Positions 34,655 through 43,653 of a stretch of DNA of 44,162 nucleotides are shown piece after piece. A model generated the notes under the pieces. That model had not been told where the DNA came from and did no database searches. It was given only the letters and a program-made list of their open reading frames with translations. This DNA comes from an uncultured Planctomycetaceae bacterium (GTDB lineage Bacteria > Planctomycetota > Planctomycetia > Pirellulales > Thermoguttaceae): positions 1-44,162 of the forward strand of contig CAMJTU010000034.1 in the NCBI GenBank assembly GCA_946408825.1, given 5' to 3'. Numbering within the stretch: the first letter of the stretch is position 1; every line of letters begins with the position of its first letter. Position numbers and translations under genes: made by a program.

Positions 34655-35827
34655 ATGGATTACCGCAGTATTATTTTGACAAGCGGCGTGTTGACGCTGT
34701 TAGCTATTGCGACGCTTGTCGCTGAGTTTTTCCGCAACCGACCCAGCGGAATTGACGCGGCGACTCTTTCGAGTTGTCGTTCGCGTATCAACGCTTGGTG
34801 GTTGCTTTTTGGATCTCTTGTTTGTTCGCTTCTTCTGGGGACGGCGTTCACTACTTTGTTTTTTGGAATTGTGGCTTTCTGGGCGTTACGAGAATATGTC
34901 ACGATCACTCCGACTCGTTTGGCTGATCATAAGATGCTCGTTGGCGTCTTTTTTGTTCTGACCCCGTTACAGTTTCTTTTGGTTGGCGTTGATTCTAAAT
35001 GGTTTGCGAATACTTTTCGATATGATCCGTATTTCTTCTACTCTGCAATGATTCCTTCGTTGGCGCTACTTGTTTTGCCAGCCTGCGTAGCTCTCTCGGA
35101 CGACACGAAGTATTTTTTGGAACGTATTGCAAAACTTCAAGTCGGTTTACTGATTTGCGTGTATTCGCTCAGTTTTGTGCCGGCGCTTCTTACAATCTCG
35201 CTTCCAGAGCGTGTTGTAACCGCGAATGCTTCGACCGACGTTTCTGATCTTCCTGCCGCAGATCTTGGTCATGTTGTTATTTCGCCCTTTGAACAATCAG
35301 TGTCAGCGTTGCCGAGTTCCCAAGACGACGTTGCCGACTCTCACGACGTTCATGACGGCGAAGCTCAGAACTCTGACGATCAGAAAAACGTGAAATCGCC
35401 TTCGAAACATCCTCGCAACCCAACTTCGAACGTAACGCTTCTCTTTATTTTTGTTCTCTTAACGCAGATCAGTGATTTTTCTCAGTACTCGTGGTCTTTG
35501 ATTTTTTCAAAACATAAGATCGCGCCTCATGTTAACTCGAATCGGACTTATGAAGGTTTAATCTTGGGAATACTGACCACGATGCTTTTCGCGATTGCAC
35601 TGTGGAAATTTACGCCTTTTGACGCCTGGGAAAAAGCCGCGTTTGCCGGTATTGTCATTTCGTGTATGGGGTTTGCCGGCAATATCACTGTTAGCGCGAT
35701 TAAACGAGACCAAGGCGTCGACGACTACGGCGAGTTAATTGAGGGACACAACGGCGTCTTGGATCGTATTGATTCCCTTTGTTTCGCAGCGCCTGTTTTC
35801 TTCCATTATGTGAGATTTTTCTGTTGA
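34655..35827 (+). CDS. cdsA: Phosphatidate cytidylyltransferase
   Basis: Makes CDP-diacylglycerol from phosphatidate and CTP, the branch point of phospholipid synthesis. The 390-residue integral membrane protein ends with the family signature in the expected order: SAIKRDQGVDDYGELIEGHNG then VLDRIDSLCFAAPVFF, with the metal-binding Asp residues kept. About seven hydrophobic helices are visible. Residues about 185-250 form a hydrophilic Ser/Asp-rich loop between two helices that is absent from typical CdsA (about 270-285 residues). ATG 34655 has a GAGG-type ribosome site. A strong terminator follows. Confidence 0.9.
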   Translation: MDYRSIILTSGVLTLLAIATLVAEFFRNRPSGIDAATLSSCRSRINAWWLLFGSLVCSLLLGTAFTTLFFGIVAFWALREYVTITPTRLADHKMLVGVFFVLTPLQFLLVGVDSKWFANTFRYDPYFFYSAMIPSLALLVLPACVALSDDTKYFLERIAKLQVGLLICVYSLSFVPALLTISLPERVVTANASTDVSDLPAADLGHVVISPFEQSVSALPSSQDDVADSHDVHDGEAQNSDDQKNVKSPSKHPRNPTSNVTLLFIFVLLTQISDFSQYSWSLIFSKHKIAPHVNSNRTYEGLILGILTTMLFAIALWKFTPFDAWEKAAFAGIVISCMGFAGNITVSAIKRDQGVDDYGELIEGHNGVLDRIDSLCFAAPVFFHYVRFFC

Positions 35828-35853
35828 ACTTTGTTTGGGTCTCCCCTAATGTA

Positions 35854-35890
35854 GAAAAGCCGTCTTCTTTCGTTTAGAAGGCGGCTTTTC
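35854..35890. terminator. Bidirectional terminator, cdsA / GDPD gene
   Basis: A 15-base stem (GAAAAGCCGTCTTCT against AGAAGGCGGCTTTTC, one G-U pair) with a 7-base loop and A/T-rich flanks lies between two convergent genes and can work in both directions. Confidence 0.85.
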
Positions 35891-35923
35891 GGATTGTTGT
35901 TTTCTAAACTCAGACGTTGATTC

Positions 35924-37573
35924 TCATTTTCTAGATTCAATTGAACGAGCGTAATTTTTAGGCAACGCGTTCAACTTATAGCCGCCGAGTTCTTCAAGGA
36001 CCGGCCAATCTTTCGCAAAGAAATTGACAAGTGGAAAATCGACGCCATCCTTCATGAGCGTTCTAATTTTTTCAGGGTCGTCTGTTCCAAAGAAGTTGAT
36101 TTTGATTCCTGCTTCTTTTAGTTTTGCAATATCTTCAGCGTCATAAGACTGAAGTTGGATGTACTGACACTTCAAATCGATCGTATGTTGGATTATTTTT
36201 TTCAGCGCGTCTCCTTTCGCTCCTGTGAGATAGTTAATTGCAACTTCTGGACAGACGGCGCGCGCTTCTTCGACGTCCTTATCGAACTCACAAGAGAGGA
36301 GTGATTGACGGATTCTGTTTTTGGCTAAGACAACCTTCGTAGCGGCTGCGGCGATTCCGTCCCCGGGTTTGACATGAATGTTGAGGATGATATTGGGCGG
36401 GAGGACGTCTAACGTTTCTTCAAAGGTTGGAACTTTAACGCCTGCGAATTGGGGATCGAATTTACTTCCCGCATCGAGCGATCTGATTTCGTCGAAGGTT
36501 AAATCTTTAACAGCGCCTTTACCATCGGTGGTTCGGTCGACAGTTAGGTCATGCATGATAACAAGTTTTCCATCCTTGGTTAGTTGTACGTCGAATTCGA
36601 TCTGCTGCGCGCCAGCCAAGGCCGCTGCAATAAAGGCCGGAATAGTGTTTTCCGGCGCGACTCCTTGATCGCCTCGATGCGCGCAAAGACCGTGTTCGGC
36701 AAGTCTTGGAGAAATTTGGAGGTTCTCTGATTCTACAAGATATTCCTTTGAGACTTCGTTAAGTTTGAAACCGCCAAGGTCTTCAACAACAGGCCAATCT
36801 TTTGTGAAGTAATTGACAAGTGGAAAATCAACGCCGTCTTTGAGAAGCCGACGAATTTTTTCAGGATCGTCTGTTCCAAAGAAATTGATCTTTACGCCGG
36901 CGTTCTTTAGACGATGAATCTCTTCTTCCGTGTAATCATGGGTCAGTTGAATAAAGTCACATTTCCAGTCAAGGGTGTTTTGGATATACTGTTCCGGATT
37001 CGGTTGGCGTTCCATACAACATATCAACGCTTCAGGACATATTTCGCGTATGCCGTCCATTTCTTTTTTATTGCAAGCAAAGAAAGCTTGGTGAAGACGT
37101 TTTTTTTCCATAACGAGACGGCACGCTTCTACGCCAATTCCTTCGCCAGGTTTAACATGAACGTTGATCCAAACGTTATGAGGAAGGCAATCGAGCGCTT
37201 CTTCAAACGTAGGTACTTTGATATTATCGTAAATGTCGCCTTCGAGTTTAACGTCAACCATTTTGATTTCATCAAGCGTCAAATTCTTTACCGCGCCTTT
37301 TCCCGTAGTTGTACGGTCAATGGTAGCGTCGTGCATAACGACGAGTTTTCCATCTTTTGTGCGCTGAACGTCAAGTTCAATTTGTTGCGCTCCGGCACGA
37401 ACTGCTGCAACAAACGCCGGCACGGTGTTTTCTGGCGCGATTCCTTGGTCGCCTCGGTGTGCGCAAAGACCTCGTTCAGGCATTTCACCAAACAAGTTTG
37501 ATCCGTTAAGCGTAAAAAATGCAAATGCCAGTAGCAAAACAAAAATAGTTCTCAGAAATGCAGTTCTAAACAT
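35924..37573 (-). CDS. Exported tandem-domain glycerophosphodiester phosphodiesterase
   Basis: The 549-residue product has a signal peptide (MFRTAFLRTIFVLLLAFAFFT) and two complete GDPD domains in tandem. GLCAHRGDQG occurs at residues 35 and 295, a period of exactly 260; each copy has the substrate/metal motifs HRGDQG-APENT, QIE-DVQ-TKDGKLV-MHD and the closing KINFFGTDDPEKIR. Domain identity is high along its length, also at DNA level, so this is a fairly recent internal duplication. In both copies the usual NIEIK strand reads N-V/I-H-V-K-P-G, with His in place of the canonical Glu. GDPDs cleave deacylated phospholipids or teichoic-acid-like polymers to glycerol phosphate. GAGGA lies 9 bases before the ATG. 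Confidence 0.9.
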   Translation of the reverse strand: MFRTAFLRTIFVLLLAFAFFTLNGSNLFGEMPERGLCAHRGDQGIAPENTVPAFVAAVRAGAQQIELDVQRTKDGKLVVMHDATIDRTTTGKGAVKNLTLDEIKMVDVKLEGDIYDNIKVPTFEEALDCLPHNVWINVHVKPGEGIGVEACRLVMEKKRLHQAFFACNKKEMDGIREICPEALICCMERQPNPEQYIQNTLDWKCDFIQLTHDYTEEEIHRLKNAGVKINFFGTDDPEKIRRLLKDGVDFPLVNYFTKDWPVVEDLGGFKLNEVSKEYLVESENLQISPRLAEHGLCAHRGDQGVAPENTIPAFIAAALAGAQQIEFDVQLTKDGKLVIMHDLTVDRTTDGKGAVKDLTFDEIRSLDAGSKFDPQFAGVKVPTFEETLDVLPPNIILNIHVKPGDGIAAAATKVVLAKNRIRQSLLSCEFDKDVEEARAVCPEVAINYLTGAKGDALKKIIQHTIDLKCQYIQLQSYDAEDIAKLKEAGIKINFFGTDDPEKIRTLMKDGVDFPLVNFFAKDWPVLEELGGYKLNALPKNYARSIESRK

Positions 37574-37851
37574 ATTGTTGTCCTCGATTGAAGTGTTTTT
37601 TTATCTGTTTGGATGAGTTGAGTATTTCCAATCCAGCGCTTCCTATCCTATCATTTTAGTTGACGCTTGTCCAATTGTTTGCCGTTCAGTTTCACGTGTC
37701 TTCTGCAACGAAAACTTGATTTTGAAGTTTTCTTGTTTTAGAATTCAGGCCTGCTAATCGTTTAGAAACTTGTGGTTAGATTATCGAATCTCCAGACAAT
37801 ACCTATTCAAGGTCAGTCTTTTGAGATTACGTGATTCTTGAGTGATTTGTT

Positions 37852-37901
37852 TAGATTGCATCTATTAGCCTGATATATTTCGCAAAGAATTATGCAATCT
37901 A
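37852..37901. promoter_or_regulatory. Spaced inverted repeat upstream of the glycoside hydrolase gene
   Basis: TAGATTGCAT and ATGCAATCTA form a perfect 10-base inverted repeat 30 bases apart, 75 bases before the glycoside hydrolase ATG. A dimeric regulator or looping site is possible. The remainder of the AT-rich 37574-37975 gap shows no gene. Confidence 0.4.
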
Positions 37902-37975
37902 CATTACTAGCAGAATCTTGATTCCATCTATTACGAATGACCTTGTAATTTGCAAGCTTTATATGAGGATGAAAA

Positions 37976-40465
37976 ATGAACCTTTTGACGGTGTTAAACA
38001 TCTTTTTTCTAGGCGTTCTAGGTTGGGTTCCTAATGATATTTCTCAGTTTTGGATTGAACCTGATCAACCTGCTCATTTTGAGTTCAATTCGGACGGCGA
38101 CGTAGACATGGACGGTTCCAAACCTGGTAGAGTGGGGTATTTGCTGAAAACGACTGACGGCGAGCTTTTCTGTGAAGGCGAAGGAACTGTTAAGAACGGA
38201 CGTTTAGAGATTGACGCTACTATACCCCAAGGTTTTTTTGAACTTGAACTTACCGAGTCTAATCAAACGTTTGGGATTGCGTCTCAACCAGCGTTTGATT
38301 CTAGCTTTTCAAATTCAACCTCTTGTCAAAAGAAGGCGCAAGATTCTTTTTTTGGTATCGATTCTGCTTCCACTTGGCTCGTCAAAGACGATGGAACGCG
38401 CGAGGCGCTCATTCGCAACGCCCGACGCATAGGCGTGACGACATACCGTGAACGTGTGAATTGGGGACGGATAGAGCCTACCCAAGATTCCTTTCACTTC
38501 GACGGCGATTCTCGTTCTGAAACGCTTCGTCAATCAGCATTTAAATATAAAATGCCGATCCTTGAACTGTTTCATTCCGCGCCGGATTGGACGGGGCGTG
38601 TAGGAACTTTTCCTGAAGATTTAATAGGAACAGCAGAAAGTTGGAGCGTTATCAGCAAAAGATGGAGTCGTTTTTGGAATTCGATAGAAGTTTGGAATGA
38701 ACCAGACATAGGTTTTAGCGGCAACCTCCCCGCCGATCAGTACGTGCCAGTTCTCAAGACTGTCGCCCAAGAATTTCATCGCGAGGGGATTGAAACGCCA
38801 ATTGTCGGCGGCGTTATCGCATCGTTCCAAAATGAGTATATGGATAGTTTTGCGATGAACGGCGGACTTGAGACTTGTGATATTTTTTCCTTCCACACTT
38901 ATTGCCGTGCGCCGCAAATGGCGGCTGTTTGCCTTCAGTATCTCAATTGGCTTGTCAAGAATAATGCAGGGTGGAAACCTGTTTGGCTTACGGAATGTGG
39001 ACGTCCCTGGAAAAAAGGGACTAATCGTCCTGATCGAGAGGCCGATCTTGAAAGCGCCATTGATATTGTCGAAAAAGGGGTCGTTGCAAAAGCGCTAGAT
39101 ATAGACGCTTATTTTCCATTTGTTTATGTCTACTATGAGGAGAACGACAACAACTTTGGAATGTGTGATAAGAGTAATACGCCGCTACGTTCCATCGCCG
39201 GTTATGCACGTATGATCTTTCTCCTCAGCGGAAGCGAGTGCGTTGGTAGTTGGAATGTCGACGGAGTGGATAGTTCGTGGCTTTTTATCGATCCTGAGAG
39301 TCATGAAAAAACAGCAGTCTTGTATTCTTCCAACATCCAGAATGGTCGCTCTGTCCAGTTGCCATGCGAAGTTGTTTTTGCAGAACGAGTCACAGGCGAA
39401 AGAGTCGCACAAGAGGATTCGGGTATAGTTGATTTTTCCGACGGTTTTCTTTTTGTGCGGCTTCCTGAAGGATATGATCCGGAACTTAAGGAGGTTACTG
39501 CAGTCGACAGGGGGCGAGAATTCCGTCAAGAAGTTCGTAAGTCGCATGGAATTGAAAGGCGTCGTAACTTTGATTTAGCGTTACGCTTTGACTTTGATTC
39601 GAATATTGTTTCTGCAACAGCGAACGGATATTCAGTTATTGATCCAGAGGTTAAAGAACTTGACGTTCGTCTTTCCGTTTTCAATTTTTCCGCAGAAGAA
39701 AAGGCGATTACGGTAACTGCCGAAGCGTGTTGTCCTGAACCGAGCGCCATCAAACAGAGGGAATTATTTTTGCGGACGTCAGAGTCTGTGGTTGTTTCTC
39801 CTCGTGGTCGAGAAACGCTTGTCTTTAAAGTTAACGTTGAGAAGATATCGCCTTTTTGTCCAACGCGCCTATTTTTTAAGACTGAAGACGGGGGAGTCCT
39901 TTCTTTTGTTCTTTCTCGTGTCTTTACTGAGAAGAATTTTTTTGAAAACGTCGACGAGGTTGTTAAAATCGATATTTCAGACATAGAGAGATGGAGAAAC
40001 TCTTGTTCCGCCAACGGTTTTCTTGAATTTAATAAAGGATTATCGAGAAACGAATCAAGAGGATGGGGTTTTTCTGTCGCCTATACGGGAGACGGCGATA
40101 AATGGGCTTATCCCATATTTGAATTGCCTGTTGAGGACGGAAAATTGTCGTGCTCAAATCAATCTTACGATCTTAGCGGTTTTAGAGGCGTGGCTTTTCG
40201 TGTCAAAGGGACGGCTAATGTCGACGGCGGTCAATTAAGATTCTTTACCTATAGCGATAAGGGCGCGTATTATTTTACAAGCGAAGGGTTTGCACCCGCC
40301 GATGGAGAGGAACGCTTTGTGGTGATTCCCTTTGAGAAACTTAATGCATACGGAGATATGTCCGATCCGTTTTTACCCGATCGAATTCGATCAATTTCAA
40401 TAGGGGGCAATTCCCGCGGCGCTGAAATGCAGATCGAGGTTGGCGAGTTTTTCTTCTTTAAGTAA
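37976..40465 (+). CDS. Exported clan GH-A glycoside hydrolase with C-terminal binding domain
   Basis: An 829-residue secreted enzyme (short hydrophobic leader, residues 1-18). Residues 30-105 form a beta domain. The catalytic barrel spans about 120-420, with the clan GH-A acid/base Glu242 in SIEVWNEPDIG and nucleophile Glu340 in WLTECGRPW, and the front-strand motif RERVNWGRIEP. The layout recalls GH39/GH5-like beta-glycosidases, but I cannot name a family or a substrate. Residues about 545-640 form a second beta domain and about 660-829 a carbohydrate-binding-like beta sandwich (WAYPIFELP, GFRGVAFRVKG). ATG 37976 is the only sensible start. It is divergent from the GDPD gene and ends in a terminator. 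Confidence 0.82.
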   Translation: MNLLTVLNIFFLGVLGWVPNDISQFWIEPDQPAHFEFNSDGDVDMDGSKPGRVGYLLKTTDGELFCEGEGTVKNGRLEIDATIPQGFFELELTESNQTFGIASQPAFDSSFSNSTSCQKKAQDSFFGIDSASTWLVKDDGTREALIRNARRIGVTTYRERVNWGRIEPTQDSFHFDGDSRSETLRQSAFKYKMPILELFHSAPDWTGRVGTFPEDLIGTAESWSVISKRWSRFWNSIEVWNEPDIGFSGNLPADQYVPVLKTVAQEFHREGIETPIVGGVIASFQNEYMDSFAMNGGLETCDIFSFHTYCRAPQMAAVCLQYLNWLVKNNAGWKPVWLTECGRPWKKGTNRPDREADLESAIDIVEKGVVAKALDIDAYFPFVYVYYEENDNNFGMCDKSNTPLRSIAGYARMIFLLSGSECVGSWNVDGVDSSWLFIDPESHEKTAVLYSSNIQNGRSVQLPCEVVFAERVTGERVAQEDSGIVDFSDGFLFVRLPEGYDPELKEVTAVDRGREFRQEVRKSHGIERRRNFDLALRFDFDSNIVSATANGYSVIDPEVKELDVRLSVFNFSAEEKAITVTAEACCPEPSAIKQRELFLRTSESVVVSPRGRETLVFKVNVEKISPFCPTRLFFKTEDGGVLSFVLSRVFTEKNFFENVDEVVKIDISDIERWRNSCSANGFLEFNKGLSRNESRGWGFSVAYTGDGDKWAYPIFELPVEDGKLSCSNQSYDLSGFRGVAFRVKGTANVDGGQLRFFTYSDKGAYYFTSEGFAPADGEERFVVIPFEKLNAYGDMSDPFLPDRIRSISIGGNSRGAEMQIEVGEFFFFK

Positions 40466-40510
40466 CTCAAACCTTGGTTTGCAAAGCGTAGCGCGCAAAA
40501 TCCTCGAAAG

Positions 40511-40547
40511 AAAGCGTCGTTGTACTTATTGTACAGGACGCTTTTTT
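40511..40547. terminator. Terminator after the glycoside hydrolase gene
   Basis: An 8-base stem (AAAGCGTC/GACGCTTT) enclosing a second TGTAC/GTACA stem, followed by six T on the plus strand and a T-rich run on the minus strand. It lies between convergent genes. Confidence 0.85.
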
Positions 40548-40549
40548 CG

Positions 40550-41647
40550 TCAGAAATTTTTGAAATCATATTTTGCGCGATTGATAGATTGACGTGTTGA
40601 ATAAATTTTCTTGACGTCGATCCAAAGAGGCACAGAGCCGTCGCGGAGGGGAAAACCCCATTTTTTCCCTTGAAAAGAGAGTTTGTTAATGAGCGGTTCG
40701 CCCGATAAATAACGACGAACGTTTTCGCAGTAGATATCGCAAATGTCGTCGAAACGCCAACCAATTTGACCTGCGACATGCGGCGTGATAAGAACGTTGT
40801 CGAAGTCCCAGAGCGGCGAATCTGCGGGGAGCGGTTCGGGCGAAGTTACGTCGCATACATACCCGCCAAGTCTTTCTGACTGTAGCGCTTTAATGAGGTC
40901 GTCTGTAACGACAAGAGGACCGCGCGCTAGATTCGCAAGTAGGGCGCCAGGTTTGAATTTGGCCAATCGTTCCGCGTTGAAGATTCCGCGCGTTTCTTCG
41001 TTAAGCGGCAGAGATAAAAAGACGACGTCAGATACTGCCAGGAGATCGTCAAGTCGATCAGCTGGCCAGAGTTCGGCAACTTGTTCAGGTTTATTGTTTG
41101 GAAAAAGGTCGACGGCAAGAATCTTACCAGCAAACGGCGCAACGACCTGTGAAAATCGGCGACCGACTCCGCCTAATCCGACAATTCCAACCGTTTTACC
41201 AACGAGGTCGAAAGTCGGTTTTCGCTTAAATGAACGATAATCAGGGTTGCCGTCGCAGACTCGCATATCGTAGATAAACGAACGAAGATTACGACCCCAA
41301 GCCAAAATAAGGGCAAGTCCATGTTCGGCAACTTGATCAGAAAGAACGCCTGCCGCTGTGGTGATCGTAATATCTGACTGGATCGTCGCGGGGACGAGAC
41401 ACCAATCCATGCCGGCCGCAGAGGATTGAATCCACTTTAGACGCTCTTGTTTTACCACCTTTTCCCAATCGACTGGAACCTTAGCATGCCCACAAAAAAA
41501 ATCGGCTTCTAGAAGGGCGTCTGCGACTTCTGATTGTCCGACGTTGACGATGTTGAGCGTCGAAGACCAAGCTTTATCGATTCGAGCGATTAGACGCTCT
41601 TCAACTGGCGCGGCACGGAAACAGACGACAAGGTTTTTTTTGTTCAT
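40550..41647 (-). CDS. D-isomer-specific 2-hydroxyacid dehydrogenase
   Basis: A 365-residue NAD(P)-dependent reductase of 2-keto acids. The nucleotide-binding motif is GIVGLGGVGRRF (residues 154-165), and the catalytic triad is Arg242 (NLARGPLV), Glu271 (DVTSPEPLP) and His290 (ITPHVAG). The substrate-binding N-terminal part carries SSAAGMDW. The protein is about 40 residues longer than typical at the C-terminus. The substrate (glyoxylate, hydroxypyruvate or another keto acid) cannot be told. It faces the glycoside hydrolase across a shared terminator; ruvC lies upstream on the same strand, 127 bases away. Confidence 0.92.
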   Translation of the reverse strand: MNKKNLVVCFRAAPVEERLIARIDKAWSSTLNIVNVGQSEVADALLEADFFCGHAKVPVDWEKVVKQERLKWIQSSAAGMDWCLVPATIQSDITITTAAGVLSDQVAEHGLALILAWGRNLRSFIYDMRVCDGNPDYRSFKRKPTFDLVGKTVGIVGLGGVGRRFSQVVAPFAGKILAVDLFPNNKPEQVAELWPADRLDDLLAVSDVVFLSLPLNEETRGIFNAERLAKFKPGALLANLARGPLVVTDDLIKALQSERLGGYVCDVTSPEPLPADSPLWDFDNVLITPHVAGQIGWRFDDICDIYCENVRRYLSGEPLINKLSFQGKKWGFPLRDGSVPLWIDVKKIYSTRQSINRAKYDFKNF

Positions 41648-41774
41648 AACTCTATAATATTTCTTATCATAAAGGAATTCAACAGTCTACGGCCGAGAAG
41701 CAATTTTCATTTTATGCCGAGTTCGAACGGTTGTAGGATTTGAAGCATGGAAAAGACGTGTGGAAGAATTTCGT

Positions 41775-42278
41775 TTACGGATTTAGTTTAAATGTTTGAC
41801 GCGCTTCGGCGTAGTGACAAAACGCGATTGCTATCGCATCGGCAACATCCGGGGGTTCTGGTAGTTGAGAAAGACGCAACTCAAATTGAACCGCCCGTTG
41901 CATTTGACCCTTGGGCGCCCGACCGGATCCAGTCATCGTCTTTTTAATTTTCGTAGCGGCGTAAGAAACGACAGAGATTCCTGCTTGTTCTGCCGCCAGA
42001 CAAATGACTCCGCGAGCATGCCCCATAAGAATCGCAGTTATAGGGCGTTTATAGTGTGAATAGAGTTGCTCGAGAACGAGTACGTCGGGGTGAAAAGTTT
42101 GGACGACTTCGGCAATGCCGTCATATATGTCCTTGATGCGTCCGGATAAAGTTTTGGAAGAACTGTGAACAACGCCGGCTTCCAGCAGTCTAGCGCGTCC
42201 TGAGGAAATATCGATAACGCCGTAACCCGTAGTGTGGAGTCCGGGATCGACTCCTAGGATAATTTTTTCCTCTTTCAA
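41775..42278 (-). CDS. ruvC: Holliday junction resolvase RuvC
   Basis: Cuts four-way junctions at the end of recombinational repair, with the RuvAB motor. The 167-residue product holds the acidic catalytic set: Asp11 (GVDPGLHTTGYG), Glu70 (VLVLEQLY), Asp144 and Asp147 (PPDVADAIAIAFCH). Length is normal for the family. Translation appears to begin at the rare codon TTG 42278: AAGGAA lies 5 bases upstream and the catalytic strand starts six residues later. A three-codon ATG-CTT-TGA overlaps this start in another frame. ruvA and ruvB are not adjacent. Confidence 0.95.
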   Translation of the reverse strand: MKEEKIILGVDPGLHTTGYGVIDISSGRARLLEAGVVHSSSKTLSGRIKDIYDGIAEVVQTFHPDVLVLEQLYSHYKRPITAILMGHARGVICLAAEQAGISVVSYAATKIKKTMTGSGRAPKGQMQRAVQFELRLSQLPEPPDVADAIAIAFCHYAEARQTFKLNP

Positions 42279-42416
42279 AGCATTTCCTTCGTTGAGTAGC
42301 CACAGAGGATAACTTAAAAATGAAACGTAGCCGCTCCCGTTTACGCGTTCTTCACATCTAACGTCAAGGAAACGACTACGTTTAGACGAAATATTACGAG
42401 TCGATTATGGATGAGC

Positions 42417-43424
42417 TCATGCGTAAAGCTCGTTCCAAAGACTGGTTAGATCAATATCCTTTGGCGTGCCCGCAAAAACGACAATCCGATAAACGCCCTT
42501 GAGAATATCGTCCTTCTTCCAACTAAAACCATCTTCTTTGAAAAGGAATGGCATAGGCGAAATATTACCATAATCACGCGTGAACCACGGACAGTTTTCG
42601 AAAGGTTCTTTGGGCGGACAGAAAACGGCGACTCCCTCGGTTAAAGCCGGATTAAATCGACGTTTACCATAGAACGCCATCCATTTGGCAGGTTTAGAGA
42701 AAGTAGCCTGTTCGCCGACAAGACCTTCGCTACTGACTAGATTGCCGCCGCCCTGAGGGGAAAGATCCTGTTCGACGCGAACTCCGAAGAATCCATGGTT
42801 TGTCTTTTCAATATGGACGTCTTGGAGCATTTTCATCGAGAAATCTAGATCGAGCGTATAATAGTCGGAATTTTTCCAAGTGAGCGTGTATTTACGCGTA
42901 TCTTCAATAATCGGGTCTTGTTGAGGATGTTTCCAGATACAAACGTCAGTAAATTCAACTGTGTCAGTTTCAGCTTTTGTCAACTTAAGTTTTGTACTGA
43001 AAATTTGACCACGATCCGATCCTTCCTGCCAGTAGTTTCCACCGTTGACTCGGTCGGCGCCCATGAAAACGGAACGGTGATGAGGCCACGGTTGAGCAGA
43101 CTCGCTAGTGACAGAGACACGTGAAATCGGCCCAGCGAGTGGATAGATGTAGGGATATTTCTGACTGGCGCCAGTCCGATATGCGGCGATAACCTGATTG
43201 TCTTTACGAATCCACAAATTCTTATCGGCGAAATCCGGATAATAGGATGTGAAGTGTTCGACTTGCGGATCGCCCCAATTTGGCTTAGGCGAGCCGCTTT
43301 TGTTGGGGAAAGTAACAGTGTTAAAATCTTGCGGTTCTTCAGCGTACGAGAAAGAGTCCAAGGAAACCGTTAAACCTGAAGCGGCAAGTATGCCTGCGTT
43401 CTTAAAAAAATCTCGACGTTGCAT
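42417..43424 (-). CDS. Tat-exported DUF6807 (PmoA-like) protein
   Basis: A 335-residue protein with a Tat-type leader (MQRRDFFKNAGILAASGL) and the DUF6807 beta-sandwich, a family annotated as PmoA-like that is abundant in planctomycetes and Verrucomicrobia. Recognisable stretches are AAYRTGASQKYPYIYPLAGP, PWPHHRSVFMGADRVNG, then GFFGVRVEQDLS and KRRFNPALTEGVAVF. The family name comes from an early link with methane monooxygenase; there is no evidence of methane oxidation, and its fold is nearer to galactose mutarotase-like sugar-binding proteins. GGAGG lies 7 bases before the ATG. It stands alone. Confidence 0.85.
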   Translation of the reverse strand: MQRRDFFKNAGILAASGLTVSLDSFSYAEEPQDFNTVTFPNKSGSPKPNWGDPQVEHFTSYYPDFADKNLWIRKDNQVIAAYRTGASQKYPYIYPLAGPISRVSVTSESAQPWPHHRSVFMGADRVNGGNYWQEGSDRGQIFSTKLKLTKAETDTVEFTDVCIWKHPQQDPIIEDTRKYTLTWKNSDYYTLDLDFSMKMLQDVHIEKTNHGFFGVRVEQDLSPQGGGNLVSSEGLVGEQATFSKPAKWMAFYGKRRFNPALTEGVAVFCPPKEPFENCPWFTRDYGNISPMPFLFKEDGFSWKKDDILKGVYRIVVFAGTPKDIDLTSLWNELYA

Positions 43425-43621
43425 TCGTTACCTCCGCGGCGCGTAAATTCTTAAAATAAAATCAACGTAAATTCAGTAGACGTCAAGTTTATGCCATGTT
43501 ATATAAAGCATGTAACGACCGACGTGTTTATGTCAACCAGACGCCTTTGAGGAATTCTATTACCTTTGTACCTCGACGTCAAGATTTTTGCCATGGCGTT
43601 ATGAACCCTTTGACCGTGATG

Positions 43622-43649
43622 TTGACAAAATGACATTTTTTGTTATAGT
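43622..43649 (+). promoter_or_regulatory. Strong sigma-70 promoter upstream of rpmF
   Basis: A perfect TTGACA and TATAGT are separated by 16 bases, with predicted start near 43656, about 460 bases before rpmF. Confidence 0.65.
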
Positions 43650-43653
43650 GTCA
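43631..43653. promoter_or_regulatory. TGACA-N13-TGTCA palindrome over the promoter
   Basis: Same half-sites and spacing as at 3019-3041. It overlaps the promoter spacer and -10, the position where a repressor would block initiation. A wider TTGACA/TGTCAA pair is also present. Confidence 0.35.

Noticed and set aside
36914..37501. 195-codon open frame antisense to the GDPD gene
   Set aside because: Lies opposite a well-supported signal peptide and GDPD domain; Phe/Arg-rich composition is typical of antisense frames.
37813..38001. 62-codon minus-strand frame between the GDPD and glycosidase genes
   Set aside because: Overlaps the glycosidase signal sequence, has no ribosome site, and lies in AT-rich regulatory DNA.
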